From NCBI RefSeq assembly GCF_009664365.1, contig NZ_CP044310.1:5767501-5831500 (forward strand): a stretch of DNA of 64,000 nt, in the 5' to 3' direction. The first letter of the stretch is position 1, and every line of letters starts with the position of its first letter. This DNA comes from Paenibacillus xylanilyticus. Lineage in GTDB: Bacteria > Bacillota > Bacilli > Paenibacillales > Paenibacillaceae. Under the pieces are notes generated by a model. It did not search any database. It was not told the DNA's origin and saw only the letters and a list, made by a program, of their open reading frames with translations. Position numbers and translations under genes: made by a program. Positions 53,735 to 62,662 of the stretch are shown here, in pieces.

Positions 53735-54358
53735 TTATCCCAATTTAAGTTTCAGCTCTTCCATAAACGTGCCCAGCGGAATTCTCAGTACCACTTTGAC
53801 GCCCTGATCAAAATAAAGCTCTGATCCTGAACCAACCAGCATAAATGTCGGTACGCCCATCTTACGAATAAGCAGCAGCTCACTTGCTCTGTTTGCAAAA
53901 CGATAATAGTGCTCAGACATGACATCTATCAGCAATGAGCCCTCCTGACGGGTGATATCCCCGCTGAGCAGCAGCTTCTCGAGGACATAGAGCATCATAA
54001 TCTGCTCCAGAGCATACATAGGTTGTTCCCGTCCGGCCTCTTTTACCAGTTCAAGCGAAGGCGATGAAACAATGTTTCGGTCCATTAATTGCTCCGCAGA
54101 CATTTCAACCTCACCCAATGTGGGCGAAAATACGTCCGCCAGCTCATCCAGTGATAATCCATCCTTCATATTGAGGATCTTATCGATACGTGTCAGCATC
54201 TGCTGTTTAGGAAAAAAAGTTTCCTGACCCGTGTATGAAGACTTCCGAATAAACCATTCTTCCGGAATAAGGTTTTTCCGCTTCCAGCGGTATAACTGAC
54301 CATAGGAAATCCCCGTAAGGTCCAGCAAGTCTTTTTTGGAGATCAATTCATCCGTCAT
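53735..54358 (-). CDS. YhbD-like MerR-type HTH regulator (DUF4004)
   Basis: A 207-residue protein starting with a MerR-like helix-turn-helix (SKKDLLDLTGISYGQLYRWK) and a wing with FIRKSSYTG. The rest is an alpha-helical DUF4004-type region. It corresponds to Bacillus subtilis YhbD, the first gene of the yhbDEF bactofilin operon. The ATG at 54358 follows AAAGGGGG; an upstream start at 54394 lies in the promoter. Likely an autoregulator (see the promoter dyad). Confidence 0.78.
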   Translation of the reverse strand: MTDELISKKDLLDLTGISYGQLYRWKRKNLIPEEWFIRKSSYTGQETFFPKQQMLTRIDKILNMKDGLSLDELADVFSPTLGEVEMSAEQLMDRNIVSSPSLELVKEAGREQPMYALEQIMMLYVLEKLLLSGDITRQEGSLLIDVMSEHYYRFANRASELLLIRKMGVPTFMLVGSGSELYFDQGVKVVLRIPLGTFMEELKLKLG

Positions 54359-54384
54359 ATATGGTCCCCCTTTGTGTTGATGCA

Positions 54385-54413
54385 AGTGTAACATAACATT
54401 GTTACGTTGTGAA
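54385..54413 (-). promoter_or_regulatory. Promoter of the yhbD-bactofilin operon with dyad in spacer
   Basis: Reverse strand: -35 TTCACA (54413-54408), 17-base spacer, -10 TACACT (54390-54385). The spacer contains the dyad GTAACA-N6-TGTTAC (54388-54405). A dyad between -35 and -10 is the hallmark of MerR-family control, and the first gene encodes a MerR-type HTH protein. Confidence 0.6.
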
Positions 54414-54653
54414 GCCTAGAAATCATTTTGCTCAACATGAACCTCAATTAACCGCTACCTACTTAACTTTTTATTGAACACTGCCTGACCTCGTTAAACC
54501 ATCACTTTCTTTAGCTATAAATGTTGTTGTTGCAATGGACGGGGTTTGGGTATAACCTGTGTGATAGAAACGAAGGAGCCATTAACTGTGACCGCATTCA
54601 ACTCAGGCAGGACATTCAGTTAATGAATTCATGAAAGGGGTTACTTTGTAGAG

Positions 54654-55442
54654 ATGGCACTTATAAAATGTGATTTTTACTCCGACACGCTAGGACTTAG
54701 CACGAGCATGCATGTTATTCTGCCACAGCAGACCCATAATCAGATTGGGATGGATAACGTTTCAGGCAAAGGACTTCACCCTACGCTGTATTTGCTGCAT
54801 GGCCTATCGGATGATGATTCCATCTGGCTGCGCCGGACATCCATTGAACGTTATGTGGCAAACCTCGGAATCGCTGTTGTCATGCCGCAAGTGCATCGCA
54901 GCTTCTATACGGATATGGCCGAAGGCGGACGTTACTGGACATTCATCAGTGAAGAGCTGCCTGCCCTGGCACGCTCCTTCTTCCCGCTGTCTTCCAAACG
55001 GGAAGACAACTACGTTGCCGGCTTGTCCATGGGTGGTTACGGGGCATTCAAACTGGCCCTGCGCAAACCGGAGCAATATGCCGCAGCAGCAAGCTTATCA
55101 GGGGCTCTGGATATGGCCGCCCATATGGATAACAAAATTCTCTCCGCACTACAGCAGACCGAAATGGAGCGCATTTTCGGACCAGAGATCAAGGGTTCGG
55201 AGAATGACCTGCTTCATTTGCTAAAAGAAAGTCAGACAAGCCAAGGGCCACGTCCAATTCTCTATCAATGCTGCGGCACGGAAGATTTCCTGTATGAAGA
55301 AAACCAATCTTTCCGTGAGGCTTGTATACAGACCGATTTTCAGTTGACCTATGAAGAAGAACCTGGCGGACATGACTGGGCTTACTGGGATGAGAAAATT
55401 CAGAATGTGCTGCGGTGGCTGCCACTGCCTGAACGGAACTAA
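54654..55442 (+). CDS. Alpha/beta hydrolase esterase (EstA/FrmB-like)
   Basis: A 262-residue serine esterase. Nucleophile Ser in AGLSMGGYGAF (about 123), acid Asp in the QCCGTEDFLY region, and His in EPGGHDWAYW near the end. LYLLHGLSDDDSIWLR carries the oxyanion region. It resembles tributyrin/acetyl-esterases such as EstA and S-formylglutathione hydrolases. It has no signal peptide, so it is probably cytoplasmic. AAAGGGG precedes it; divergent from the bactofilin operon. Confidence 0.87.
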   Translation: MALIKCDFYSDTLGLSTSMHVILPQQTHNQIGMDNVSGKGLHPTLYLLHGLSDDDSIWLRRTSIERYVANLGIAVVMPQVHRSFYTDMAEGGRYWTFISEELPALARSFFPLSSKREDNYVAGLSMGGYGAFKLALRKPEQYAAAASLSGALDMAAHMDNKILSALQQTEMERIFGPEIKGSENDLLHLLKESQTSQGPRPILYQCCGTEDFLYEENQSFREACIQTDFQLTYEEEPGGHDWAYWDEKIQNVLRWLPLPERN

Positions 55443-55538
55443 AGGGAAGCGCGCCTCGGAGCAATGAAGGCAAGCTAGAGGATCTACTTCTGAGAGAGCC
55501 TTCATATTCAGCTTGATTTGTAATTAAAAAAGCGAAAA

Positions 55539-55582
55539 AAGAAGCAGACCATGGAGGAATCTCCACTGGTCTGCTTCTTTTT
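55539..55582. terminator. Bidirectional terminator between esterase and argH
   Basis: Perfect 13-base stem AAGAAGCAGACCA/TGGTCTGCTTCTT with T-rich flanks, between convergent genes. Confidence 0.9.
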
Positions 55583-55621
55583 ATATAATTCAACTTTTGT
55601 ACTGCCGGGACAGCCTTGGCG

Positions 55622-57025
55622 TTAGCCGCGGCTTGTGATCCATTGCGCCGTAATTTCCAACACCTTTTCACTGCGTCCGATGGCTTCAGCCACTTGTCCG
55701 GAAGCTGTGCCACCATATACGTTACGTGCGTTAACCACCGCTTCCGGTTGGAGCACATCGTAGATGCGATCATCAAACAGCGGGGAGAACTGACGGAACT
55801 CATCAATGCTCAGATCCAGCAAATACTTGCCGTTCTGGATGCAGTACAGCACCGTTTTACCGATGACTTCATGCGCCTGACGGAATGGCAAGCCTTCGCC
55901 CACGAGGAAGTCGGCAATATCCGTAGCGTTGGAGAAGTCCTGATTCACCGCTTGGCGCATCCGGTCCTTATTCACTTTCATCGTTGCAATCATCGGTGCG
56001 AACAATTGCAGTGCGCCTTCCAGCGTAGCAACTGTATCGAACATGCCTTCCTTGTCTTCCTGCATGTCTTTGTTGTAGGCCAGAGGAAGAGATTTCAAGA
56101 CGGTCAGCAAACCGATCAGGTTGCCGTATACACGTCCGGTTTTACCACGAACAAGCTCCGGGACATCCGGATTCTTTTTCTGCGGCATAATGCTGCTGCC
56201 TGTGCAGAACGCATCGTCCAGTTCAACAAAACCAAACTCGGTACTGCTCCACAGCACCAGTTCTTCACTCAGACGGGACAGGTGAGTCATGATGAGGGAA
56301 GCTGCTGCCAGGAACTCCACGATAAAGTCACGATCACTAACCGCGTCCAGACTGTTCTCGTACACACCGTCGAAGCCGAGCTGCTCGGCTACAAAGTGGC
56401 GGTCAATCGGGAATGTTGTTCCTGCAAGTGCACCTGCACCCAGCGGCAGAACGTTAATCCGTTTGTAGCTGTCCATCAGACGTTCTGCATCCCGTTGGAA
56501 CATGGAGACATACGCCATCAGGTGATGAGCGAACAGAATCGGTTGTGCACGTTGAAGATGGGTATAGCCCGGTACGATTGTATCCAGGTTGTCCTTGGCC
56601 TGTCCGATCAACGCTTCCTGCAGCGCATGCAGCATGCCAACAAAACCAACTACACGCTCACGCAGGTACAAGTGCATGTCTGTTGCGACTTGGTCATTCC
56701 GGCTGCGACCTGTGTGCAATTTGCCACCGACAGGGCCAATGGTTTCGATCAGGTTTTTCTCAATGTTCATGTGGATGTCTTCATCCGAAACAGAGAATTC
56801 CACTTCGCCTGCACGGATTTTGTGCAGTACGGTAATCAAACCTTCCTTAATCGTTTCCACATCTTCCGCAGGCAAAATACCGCATTTGCCCAGCATGGTT
56901 ACATGGGCGAGACTGCCTTGAATATCTTCCTCAGCCAAAGCTTTGTCAAAGTTGATTGATGCCGTGTATTCCTCAACCAGATGATTGGTTTGTTTGGTAA
57001 AACGTCCTCCCCACAGCTTGCTCAC
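55622..57025 (-). CDS. argH: Argininosuccinate lyase
   Basis: A 467-residue fumarase/aspartase-superfamily enzyme that splits argininosuccinate into arginine and fumarate, the last step of arginine synthesis. Seen: KLWGGRF near the start, SRNDQVATDMHLYLR, YTHLQRAQPILFAHH and the signature GSSIMPQKKNPD. The start is GTG 57025 after AAGGGGAG. Last gene of the leftward arg block, 108 bases after argG. Confidence 0.95.
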   Translation of the reverse strand: MSKLWGGRFTKQTNHLVEEYTASINFDKALAEEDIQGSLAHVTMLGKCGILPAEDVETIKEGLITVLHKIRAGEVEFSVSDEDIHMNIEKNLIETIGPVGGKLHTGRSRNDQVATDMHLYLRERVVGFVGMLHALQEALIGQAKDNLDTIVPGYTHLQRAQPILFAHHLMAYVSMFQRDAERLMDSYKRINVLPLGAGALAGTTFPIDRHFVAEQLGFDGVYENSLDAVSDRDFIVEFLAAASLIMTHLSRLSEELVLWSSTEFGFVELDDAFCTGSSIMPQKKNPDVPELVRGKTGRVYGNLIGLLTVLKSLPLAYNKDMQEDKEGMFDTVATLEGALQLFAPMIATMKVNKDRMRQAVNQDFSNATDIADFLVGEGLPFRQAHEVIGKTVLYCIQNGKYLLDLSIDEFRQFSPLFDDRIYDVLQPEAVVNARNVYGGTASGQVAEAIGRSEKVLEITAQWITSRG

Positions 57026-57133
57026 GGTGAGTTCTCCCCTTTCGTTCATGGACAAAGCCGCCCCTGCCCGATGTGCAAGAACGGCCTGCCCTGTAAAGTT
57101 ATATTGGTCATGATATGAGGCTATTTTAAAGTA

Positions 57134-58369
57134 TTATTTCTTGTTTTGTTCCACGCCGGAATTAACTTTCAGACGCAGGGCGTTCAGGCGGATAAAGCCG
57201 GTAGCATCTCCTTGATCATACGCTTGCGTTGGATCAGCTTCCATCGTAGCGATGTCCGGGTTGTAGAGGCTGACAGGGCTTTTCACGCCTGCGCCAATGA
57301 TGTTGCCTTTGTACAATTTCACACGTACGGTACCTGTTACGTTTTTCTGGCTTTCGCTTACCAGCGCTTGCAGTGCCAGACGTTCCGGTGCGAACCAGAA
57401 GCCGTTGTACACGAGTGTGCTGTAACGCGTGATCAGGCTATCACGCAGGTTCATCACTTCACGGTCCATGGTGATGGATTCCATTTTACGATGTGCCGTA
57501 AACAGGATTGTTCCACCTGGTGTCTCATATACCCCGCGGCTCTTCATGCCAACAAAACGGTTCTCGACCATGTCGACACGGCCAATGCCGTGCTTGCCGC
57601 CCAGTTCGTTCAATTGTTCCATCATTTGAAGCGGGCTCAAACGCTCGCCATTCAGGGCTACGCAGTTGCCTTGTTCGAACTCCAGTTCAACGTACTCCGC
57701 TTGATCTGGTGCATCTTCCGGTGCGTTGCTGAGCAGGAACATGTCTTTGTTCTCGTCTGTGCTTGGGTCAAACCAAGGATCTTCAAGCACACCGCTCTCA
57801 TAGCTGATATGCAGCAGGTTACGGTCTGTAGAGTAAGGCTTAGCAGCAGATGCCGTTACCGGAATACCGTGTTTCTCTGCATAAGCAATCATCTCTGCGC
57901 GTCCTGGGAACTGGTTGCGGAATTCTTCCAAACGCCATGGCGCAATCACTTGAACGTCCGGTGTCAGCGCAGCTGCGTTCAACTCGAAACGAACCTGGTC
58001 ATTTCCTTTGCCCGTAGCGCCGTGAGCGATCGCAGTAGCGCCTTCTGCACGAGCGATGTCGACCATGCGTTTAGCAATCAGCGGACGAGCGATACTTGTG
58101 CCGAGCAGGTATTGTCCTTCATACAGAGCACCCGCTTGGAACATCGGGTAGATAAAATCTTTCGCGAACTCGTCGCGCAGATCGTCGATATACACTTTCG
58201 AAGCGCCGGTAGCGAGTGCTTTTTCCTCGAGGCCGTCCAGCTCATCCTTTTGTCCGATATCTGCAGTAAATGCGATAATCTCTGCGTCATAGGTTTCTTT
58301 CAGCCATTTCAAAATTACAGATGTGTCCAGCCCGCCGGAGTAGGCGAGTACGATTTTTTCCTTAGCCAT
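57134..58369 (-). CDS. argG: Argininosuccinate synthase
   Basis: A 411-residue enzyme joining citrulline and aspartate with ATP. Seen: PP-loop AYSGGLDTSVILKWL, GATGKGNDQVRFEL, and EYVELEFEQGNCVALNGE. The ATG has GGGGAGG upstream. It is separated from argF by a 516-base spacer holding two repeat elements. Confidence 0.96.
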   Translation of the reverse strand: MAKEKIVLAYSGGLDTSVILKWLKETYDAEIIAFTADIGQKDELDGLEEKALATGASKVYIDDLRDEFAKDFIYPMFQAGALYEGQYLLGTSIARPLIAKRMVDIARAEGATAIAHGATGKGNDQVRFELNAAALTPDVQVIAPWRLEEFRNQFPGRAEMIAYAEKHGIPVTASAAKPYSTDRNLLHISYESGVLEDPWFDPSTDENKDMFLLSNAPEDAPDQAEYVELEFEQGNCVALNGERLSPLQMMEQLNELGGKHGIGRVDMVENRFVGMKSRGVYETPGGTILFTAHRKMESITMDREVMNLRDSLITRYSTLVYNGFWFAPERLALQALVSESQKNVTGTVRVKLYKGNIIGAGVKSPVSLYNPDIATMEADPTQAYDQGDATGFIRLNALRLKVNSGVEQNKK

Positions 58370-58450
58370 GTTCGTTGGTCCTCCCCAAATTCAATTGCCA
58401 ATAAGTTAAACAAGCTATGCATCTGCTAAAAACTACGAGCCAGAAAACCC

Positions 58451-58473
58451 TCCGATCGCTCTTATCCCCAGAT
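58451..58473. repeat. Truncated repeat copy, remnant
   Basis: TCCGATCGCTCTTATCCCC followed by AGAT matches only the middle of the dispersed repeat. It lies about 50 bases from the full copy. Confidence 0.7.
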
Positions 58474-58521
58474 CCATCGTTTCTTTTTTTATACAGATAG
58501 CCTTTTAGAATGTTACACTAC

Positions 58522-58697
58522 AACACTCCGATTGCAGTACCATCTTCCGATCACTCTTATCCCCAGATTTTTTTGATTCCCCTCTAAAGGGGAAAATCCG
58601 GGGATAAAGGCGAGATTATGCTTACGAAGTAGCTTTCTTTCAGAAAGCTTTTAGCTCCGCTTCTTCAGATTGGTTCTGCACTCTCCGTTATCGTGTT
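58522..58697. repeat. Dispersed palindromic intergenic repeat, copy B (long form)
   Basis: Starts CACTCCGATTGCAGTACC. The arms TTATCCCCAGATT and AATCCGGGGATAA face each other around CCCCTCTAAAGGGG. Like copy A it carries the AGCTTTCTTTCAGAAAGCT insert. Ends GGTTCTGCACTCTCCGTT. Confidence 0.88.
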
Positions 58698-58885
58698 TTA
58701 TTCAGGTTCAACTTATATAAATTTGAAAGACGTCCCAGGATAGATATAAATCGTTCGTTTCTAAAGGTCATTTCTGTCTCTCCGTTTTTGCGAATGCACC
58801 AATTTATCTTATTTCAGTGTATAAATAGATGAATCTATCATCGCTAACCCTGCGCCTAAAATCAACTCATTTAGGTAAACAGCGG

Positions 58886-59851
58886 TTATTCGCTCATTAA
58901 CGCAGCCATCAAGGCCTTTTGTGCATGAAGCCGGTTCTCTGCCTGATCAAAGATCAGGGAGTTCGGTCCATCAATGACGCCCGCACTTACTTCTTCTCCG
59001 CGGTGTGCCGGCAGACAATGCAGGAACATGTAATCTGGCTTGGCGCCTTTCATCAGTTCCTCATCGACCTGGTACGCAGCAAAAGCCTGCTCACGAACCT
59101 TTTGCTCCTCTTCAAAGCCCATGCTTGCCCACACATCGGTATAGATGATATCGGCATCCTTCACAGCTTCCTGAGCACTGTACGTCACAGTCACTTCAGA
59201 ACCGCTTTCCTTCGCAATGCTGCGCGCCTGCTCTACCACTGCGCTATCCGGCTCATACCCTTTTGGCGTTGCTACAGCAACATGCATGCCCATCTTCGCT
59301 GCACCCAGCATGAGAGAGTGTGCCATGTTGTTCCCGTCTCCGACATAAGCCATTTTCAAGCCAGCCAGTTTGCCTTTGTACTCCAGCACGGTTTGGAAGT
59401 CCGCTAGTACTTGGCACGGATGAGCAGCATCGCTCAGTCCATTAATGACCGGGATATCGGCATGCTCCGCCAATTCAGTTACATTATGGTGTCCAAAGGT
59501 ACGAATCATGATGCCATCCAGGTAGCGGGACAATACTTTAGCCGTATCATGAGTTGTTTCCCCTCGACCAAGCTGGATATCGTTTTTGCTCAGGAAGAGT
59601 GCGTGTCCACCCAGCTGGAACATGCCTACTTCGAAGGATACACGCGTACGTGTGGATGATTTTTCAAAAATAAGTCCAATCGTTTTACCTTTCAGCGGCT
59701 GATAGGCTACGCCATTTTTTTGCTTGCCTTTGATCTCAATGGCCAAGTCCAGTAAGTAGCGAATCTCTTCGGCCGTGTAATCGGTAAACTCAATAAAGTC
59801 ACGGCCTCTAAGATCAATCTTCTGGATTTTCTCCGTTTGTTGTGCTGTCAT
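58886..59851 (-). CDS. argF: Ornithine carbamoyltransferase
   Basis: A 321-residue enzyme making citrulline from ornithine and carbamoyl phosphate. Seen: carbamoyl-phosphate loop SSTRTRVSFE, HPCQVLADFQT, the DVWASMG ornithine loop and HCLPAHRGEE. The ATG at 59851 lies 11 bases after AAGGAGG; an earlier in-frame start would extend the N-terminus through that binding site. Confidence 0.95.
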   Translation of the reverse strand: MTAQQTEKIQKIDLRGRDFIEFTDYTAEEIRYLLDLAIEIKGKQKNGVAYQPLKGKTIGLIFEKSSTRTRVSFEVGMFQLGGHALFLSKNDIQLGRGETTHDTAKVLSRYLDGIMIRTFGHHNVTELAEHADIPVINGLSDAAHPCQVLADFQTVLEYKGKLAGLKMAYVGDGNNMAHSLMLGAAKMGMHVAVATPKGYEPDSAVVEQARSIAKESGSEVTVTYSAQEAVKDADIIYTDVWASMGFEEEQKVREQAFAAYQVDEELMKGAKPDYMFLHCLPAHRGEEVSAGVIDGPNSLIFDQAENRLHAQKALMAALMSE

Positions 59852-60052
59852 GTGAATGTTGTCCTCCTTATATCCGGTTCCCTGCACCCGCTCGGGCAGA
59901 AGAGAGCAGCTGTGGCAGCGCTGCTCAGGCAGCCTGTGGCTTTCTTTATCTTCCGCAGGTTCTCCGCGCGGCTACAGGGATTCATCATCTAGTTCTGCGC
60001 CAGGGCCATGAAAGGCCCCAGTACAGCATGCTTTTCATTTTGTCAAAATGAA

Positions 60053-61306
60053 TTAAACCTTCTTCGCTGCTACGTGCTCTTCGATCAACGTTGCTACCAG
60101 GGATACCGCTTCATCGATCTCTTCCTTGCTCACATACAGATTCGGAAGCAGACGAATGACATTCGGCCCTGCGGTCACGAACAAGATACCACGTTTCTGT
60201 CCGGCCAAAACGATGTCGCCTACTGGCTCTGCACATTCAATTCCGACCAGAAGCCCCAATCCGCGAACTTCCTTCACAAATGAATTGCCTGCCAAACGCT
60301 TCCGCAGGGAGCTCATCAGATAGTCACCCATCTCAGCAGCGCGCTCCGGCAAGCGATCTTCCAACATCGTTTCAATCGTAGCAATGACCACGGAGGAAGC
60401 TAGTGGAGTACCCCCAAATGTCGTTGCATGGCTGCCTGGCGTAAACGCATCCCGCAGGAAACCTTTACCCAGCATCGCGCCTACCGGGAAACCACTGCCG
60501 ATCCCTTTGGCCACCGTAAACACATCTGGCTCAATGCCATAGTGTTCATGTGCAAACAGCTTGCCTGTACGTCCCATTCCGGTCTGTACTTCGTCTACGA
60601 TCAGCAAGAGACCATGCTCGTCACACAATTTCCGTACATGCTTGACGAATTCCGGTTCGACCGGATATACACCGCCTTCGGCTTGAACCATTTCCAGCAT
60701 AATTGCTGCTGTTCTAGGGCCGATTGCCGCTTCCAAAGCTGCAATATCATGCAAAGGAACGGTCACGAATCCAGCTGGCAATGGCAAAAATCCTTCTTTC
60801 ACCTTATCCTGCCCTGTTGCTGTCAGTGTTGCGAGTGTCCGTCCGTGGAAGGACTGGGCAAACGTAATCACTTCATAACGGTCGTTCCCTTTCACCTTCT
60901 GGTGATAACGACGTGCGACTTTAATCGCTGCCTCATTGGCTTCCGCGCCACTGTTGCAGAAGAACACCGCATCGGCACATGTATTGTCTGTCAGCAACGC
61001 GGCTGCTTTCTCCTGGCCCGGAATCTGGAACAGGTTGGAGACATGCCACAGCTCATCGATCTGAGCTTTCAGCTTGGCTCCCACTTTCTCCGGTGCATGG
61101 CCAAGGCTCGTTACAGCGAGTCCGCACATGAAGTCGAGATAACGGTTGCCCTGATCATCCCATAACCAGCTGCCTTTACCCTTGACCAGACTGATTGGAT
61201 AACGCGCATACGTTTGGAAAAGAGAGCTTTCCGTCTGTGCCGCTGCACCTGTTGCTGCTCCCGCTACTGCTGTGCCAGAACCTGGCTGTTCATTGCCTTT
61301 TGCCAT
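60053..61306 (-). CDS. argD: Acetylornithine aminotransferase
   Basis: A 417-residue class-III PLP aminotransferase that converts N-acetylglutamate semialdehyde to acetylornithine. Seen: FMCGLAVTSLGH, FCNSGAEANEAAIKVAR, LIVDEVQTGMGRTGKLFAHE and the Schiff-base Lys in TVAKGIGSGFPVGA. It has an Ala/Gly-rich N-terminal extension of about 25 residues (SGTAVAGAATGAAAQ) before the conserved start. The true start is uncertain, as AAAGG lies very close to the called ATG. Confidence 0.92.
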   Translation of the reverse strand: MAKGNEQPGSGTAVAGAATGAAAQTESSLFQTYARYPISLVKGKGSWLWDDQGNRYLDFMCGLAVTSLGHAPEKVGAKLKAQIDELWHVSNLFQIPGQEKAAALLTDNTCADAVFFCNSGAEANEAAIKVARRYHQKVKGNDRYEVITFAQSFHGRTLATLTATGQDKVKEGFLPLPAGFVTVPLHDIAALEAAIGPRTAAIMLEMVQAEGGVYPVEPEFVKHVRKLCDEHGLLLIVDEVQTGMGRTGKLFAHEHYGIEPDVFTVAKGIGSGFPVGAMLGKGFLRDAFTPGSHATTFGGTPLASSVVIATIETMLEDRLPERAAEMGDYLMSSLRKRLAGNSFVKEVRGLGLLVGIECAEPVGDIVLAGQKRGILFVTAGPNVIRLLPNLYVSKEEIDEAVSLVATLIEEHVAAKKV

Positions 61307-61379
61307 CACCTTTCACACTCCTATTCCTTTTTGTAAGTATACCGATACTCCATATAAGACAAACCAACCTACACAGAGC

Positions 61380-61517
61380 CACTCCGATTGCAGCACCATC
61401 TTCCGATCGCTGTTATCCCCGGATTTTTTGAATTAATTTTTTAGAGGTTAACATCCGGGTATAAACGCGAACGCCTTGCTTCTCCAGATTGGTTCTGCAC
61501 TCTACGTTCTTGTGTAA
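61380..61517. repeat. Dispersed palindromic intergenic repeat, copy C (short form)
   Basis: CACTCCGATTGCAGCACCAT at the left and GGTTCTGCACTCTACGTT at the right, with a degraded central hairpin. Lacks the AGCTTTCT insert of copies A and B. Located between argD and argB. Confidence 0.85.
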
Positions 61518-61579
61518 CGTTGCTATTCAACTTATATAAATCCGTACAGAATATTAATCTATCTGTTTTGAAATTCACC

Positions 61580-62419
61580 TTATTGCATGCGGATAATTCG
61601 GGTTCCGATCGTTTCACCCTTCAGCACGCGGCTCAGGATCTGCGGCTCGCTTCCGTCCACGATAATAACCTCGCGTACTTTGCCATGAATGCAGGCAATC
61701 GCTGCGCGCACCTTCGGGATCATGCCGCCGTAGATTTCTCCGGTTTGAATCATGTCCTCGATTTCCTGTACAGAGACCGATGGCAGTACTTTTTTCTCCC
61801 CGTTAACGGTCTTCATGATTCCAGGTACATCCGTCACAACGATCATCCGGCTTACCCCGAGGTGGGAAGCTACCGCACCCGCGGCTGTATCTGCATTGAT
61901 ATTATACCGTTGTCCGTTTGCATCCACGCCCACCGGCGCAATCACAGGCATATATCCCATGTTCACTATGCCTTGAATGATTTCTGCTTGAACGCCTGTT
62001 ACGTCTCCAACCCAGCCGATCTCTGCATGATTTGCCACAGGTTTGGCTTGGATTAGTCCACCGTCTACGCCGGACAGGCCCAGCGCATGTCCTCCGACGC
62101 GCTCTATCAGGCGTACGATCTGTTTGTTGATACTCCCGGCCAACACCATCTCCACGACATCCAGCACGGGTTCGGTCGTTTTGCGGAGTCCATTCACGAA
62201 CTCGGTTTCAATGCCCAGCTTCGCCAGATTCTCCGATATCGCCGGACCTCCACCATGCACGATGACGGGCTGAGTTCCCTGGGACTGCAAGTCGCGCAAA
62301 TCCGCAAAAAAGGATTCTGGCAAAGCCGCGAGCGTGCTGCCTCCGCATTTCATGACAAACGTCTGCTTCTCTGCACCTTTTTCCACTCCGGCACTCTCAT
62401 TTTGCAATGTTGAATTCAT
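61580..62419 (-). CDS. argB: Acetylglutamate kinase
   Basis: A 279-residue amino-acid kinase that phosphorylates N-acetylglutamate. Seen: VMKCGGSTLA, VIVHGGGPAI, YNINADTAAGAVA and VTDVPGIM. About 24 residues precede the KCGGS motif; an N-terminal extension of this kind is found in arginine-inhibited kinases, but that is only suggestive. The ATG at 62419 follows AAAGGAG. Confidence 0.95.
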   Translation of the reverse strand: MNSTLQNESAGVEKGAEKQTFVMKCGGSTLAALPESFFADLRDLQSQGTQPVIVHGGGPAISENLAKLGIETEFVNGLRKTTEPVLDVVEMVLAGSINKQIVRLIERVGGHALGLSGVDGGLIQAKPVANHAEIGWVGDVTGVQAEIIQGIVNMGYMPVIAPVGVDANGQRYNINADTAAGAVASHLGVSRMIVVTDVPGIMKTVNGEKKVLPSVSVQEIEDMIQTGEIYGGMIPKVRAAIACIHGKVREVIIVDGSEPQILSRVLKGETIGTRIIRMQ

Positions 62420-62474
62420 GAGGAGCACTCCTTTCGTATTTTGTTCTATATAAAAACAAACCTTTTACATTTGC

Positions 62475-62612
62475 CACTCCGATTGCAGCACCATCTTCCG
62501 ATCGCTGTTATCCCCAGATTTTTTTGATCCCTTTTCTACAGGGTAAAATCCGGGGATAAAGGCGAGCGCTTCGCTTCTACAGATTGGTCCTGCACTCTCC
62601 GTTACCATGTAA
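62475..62612. repeat. Dispersed palindromic intergenic repeat, copy D (short form)
   Basis: CACTCCGATTGCAGCACCAT at left; the central arms TTATCCCCAGATT/AATCCGGGGATAA are intact; right end GGTCCTGCACTCTCCGTT. Lacks the insert of copies A and B. Located between argB and argJ. Confidence 0.88.
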
Positions 62613-62662
62613 AATTGCAATAATTAATATTGAATAACACAAGATAGTTAAAAGATCGTTTA

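Larger units (their letters stand above)
58370..58885. other. 516-base argF-argG spacer with repeats
   Basis: Holds one full palindromic repeat (58522-58697) and a short remnant of the same family (58451-58473). No gene, T-box or clear ARG box was recognised in the remainder. Confidence 0.7.

Noticed and set aside
54387..54405. Second WalR-like box before the yhbD operon
   Set aside because: TGTAAC and TGTTAC are separated by seven bases, not five; the MerR-style dyad explains it better.
55616..56959. Long open frame (447 codons) on the plus strand opposite argH
   Set aside because: Fully inside argH in antisense, with composition (many His, Cys, Arg, Gln) typical of codon-usage shadows and no recognisable domain. 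argH on the other strand is certain.
57146..58429. Open frame of 427 codons opposite argG
   Set aside because: Antisense shadow of argG; no domain.
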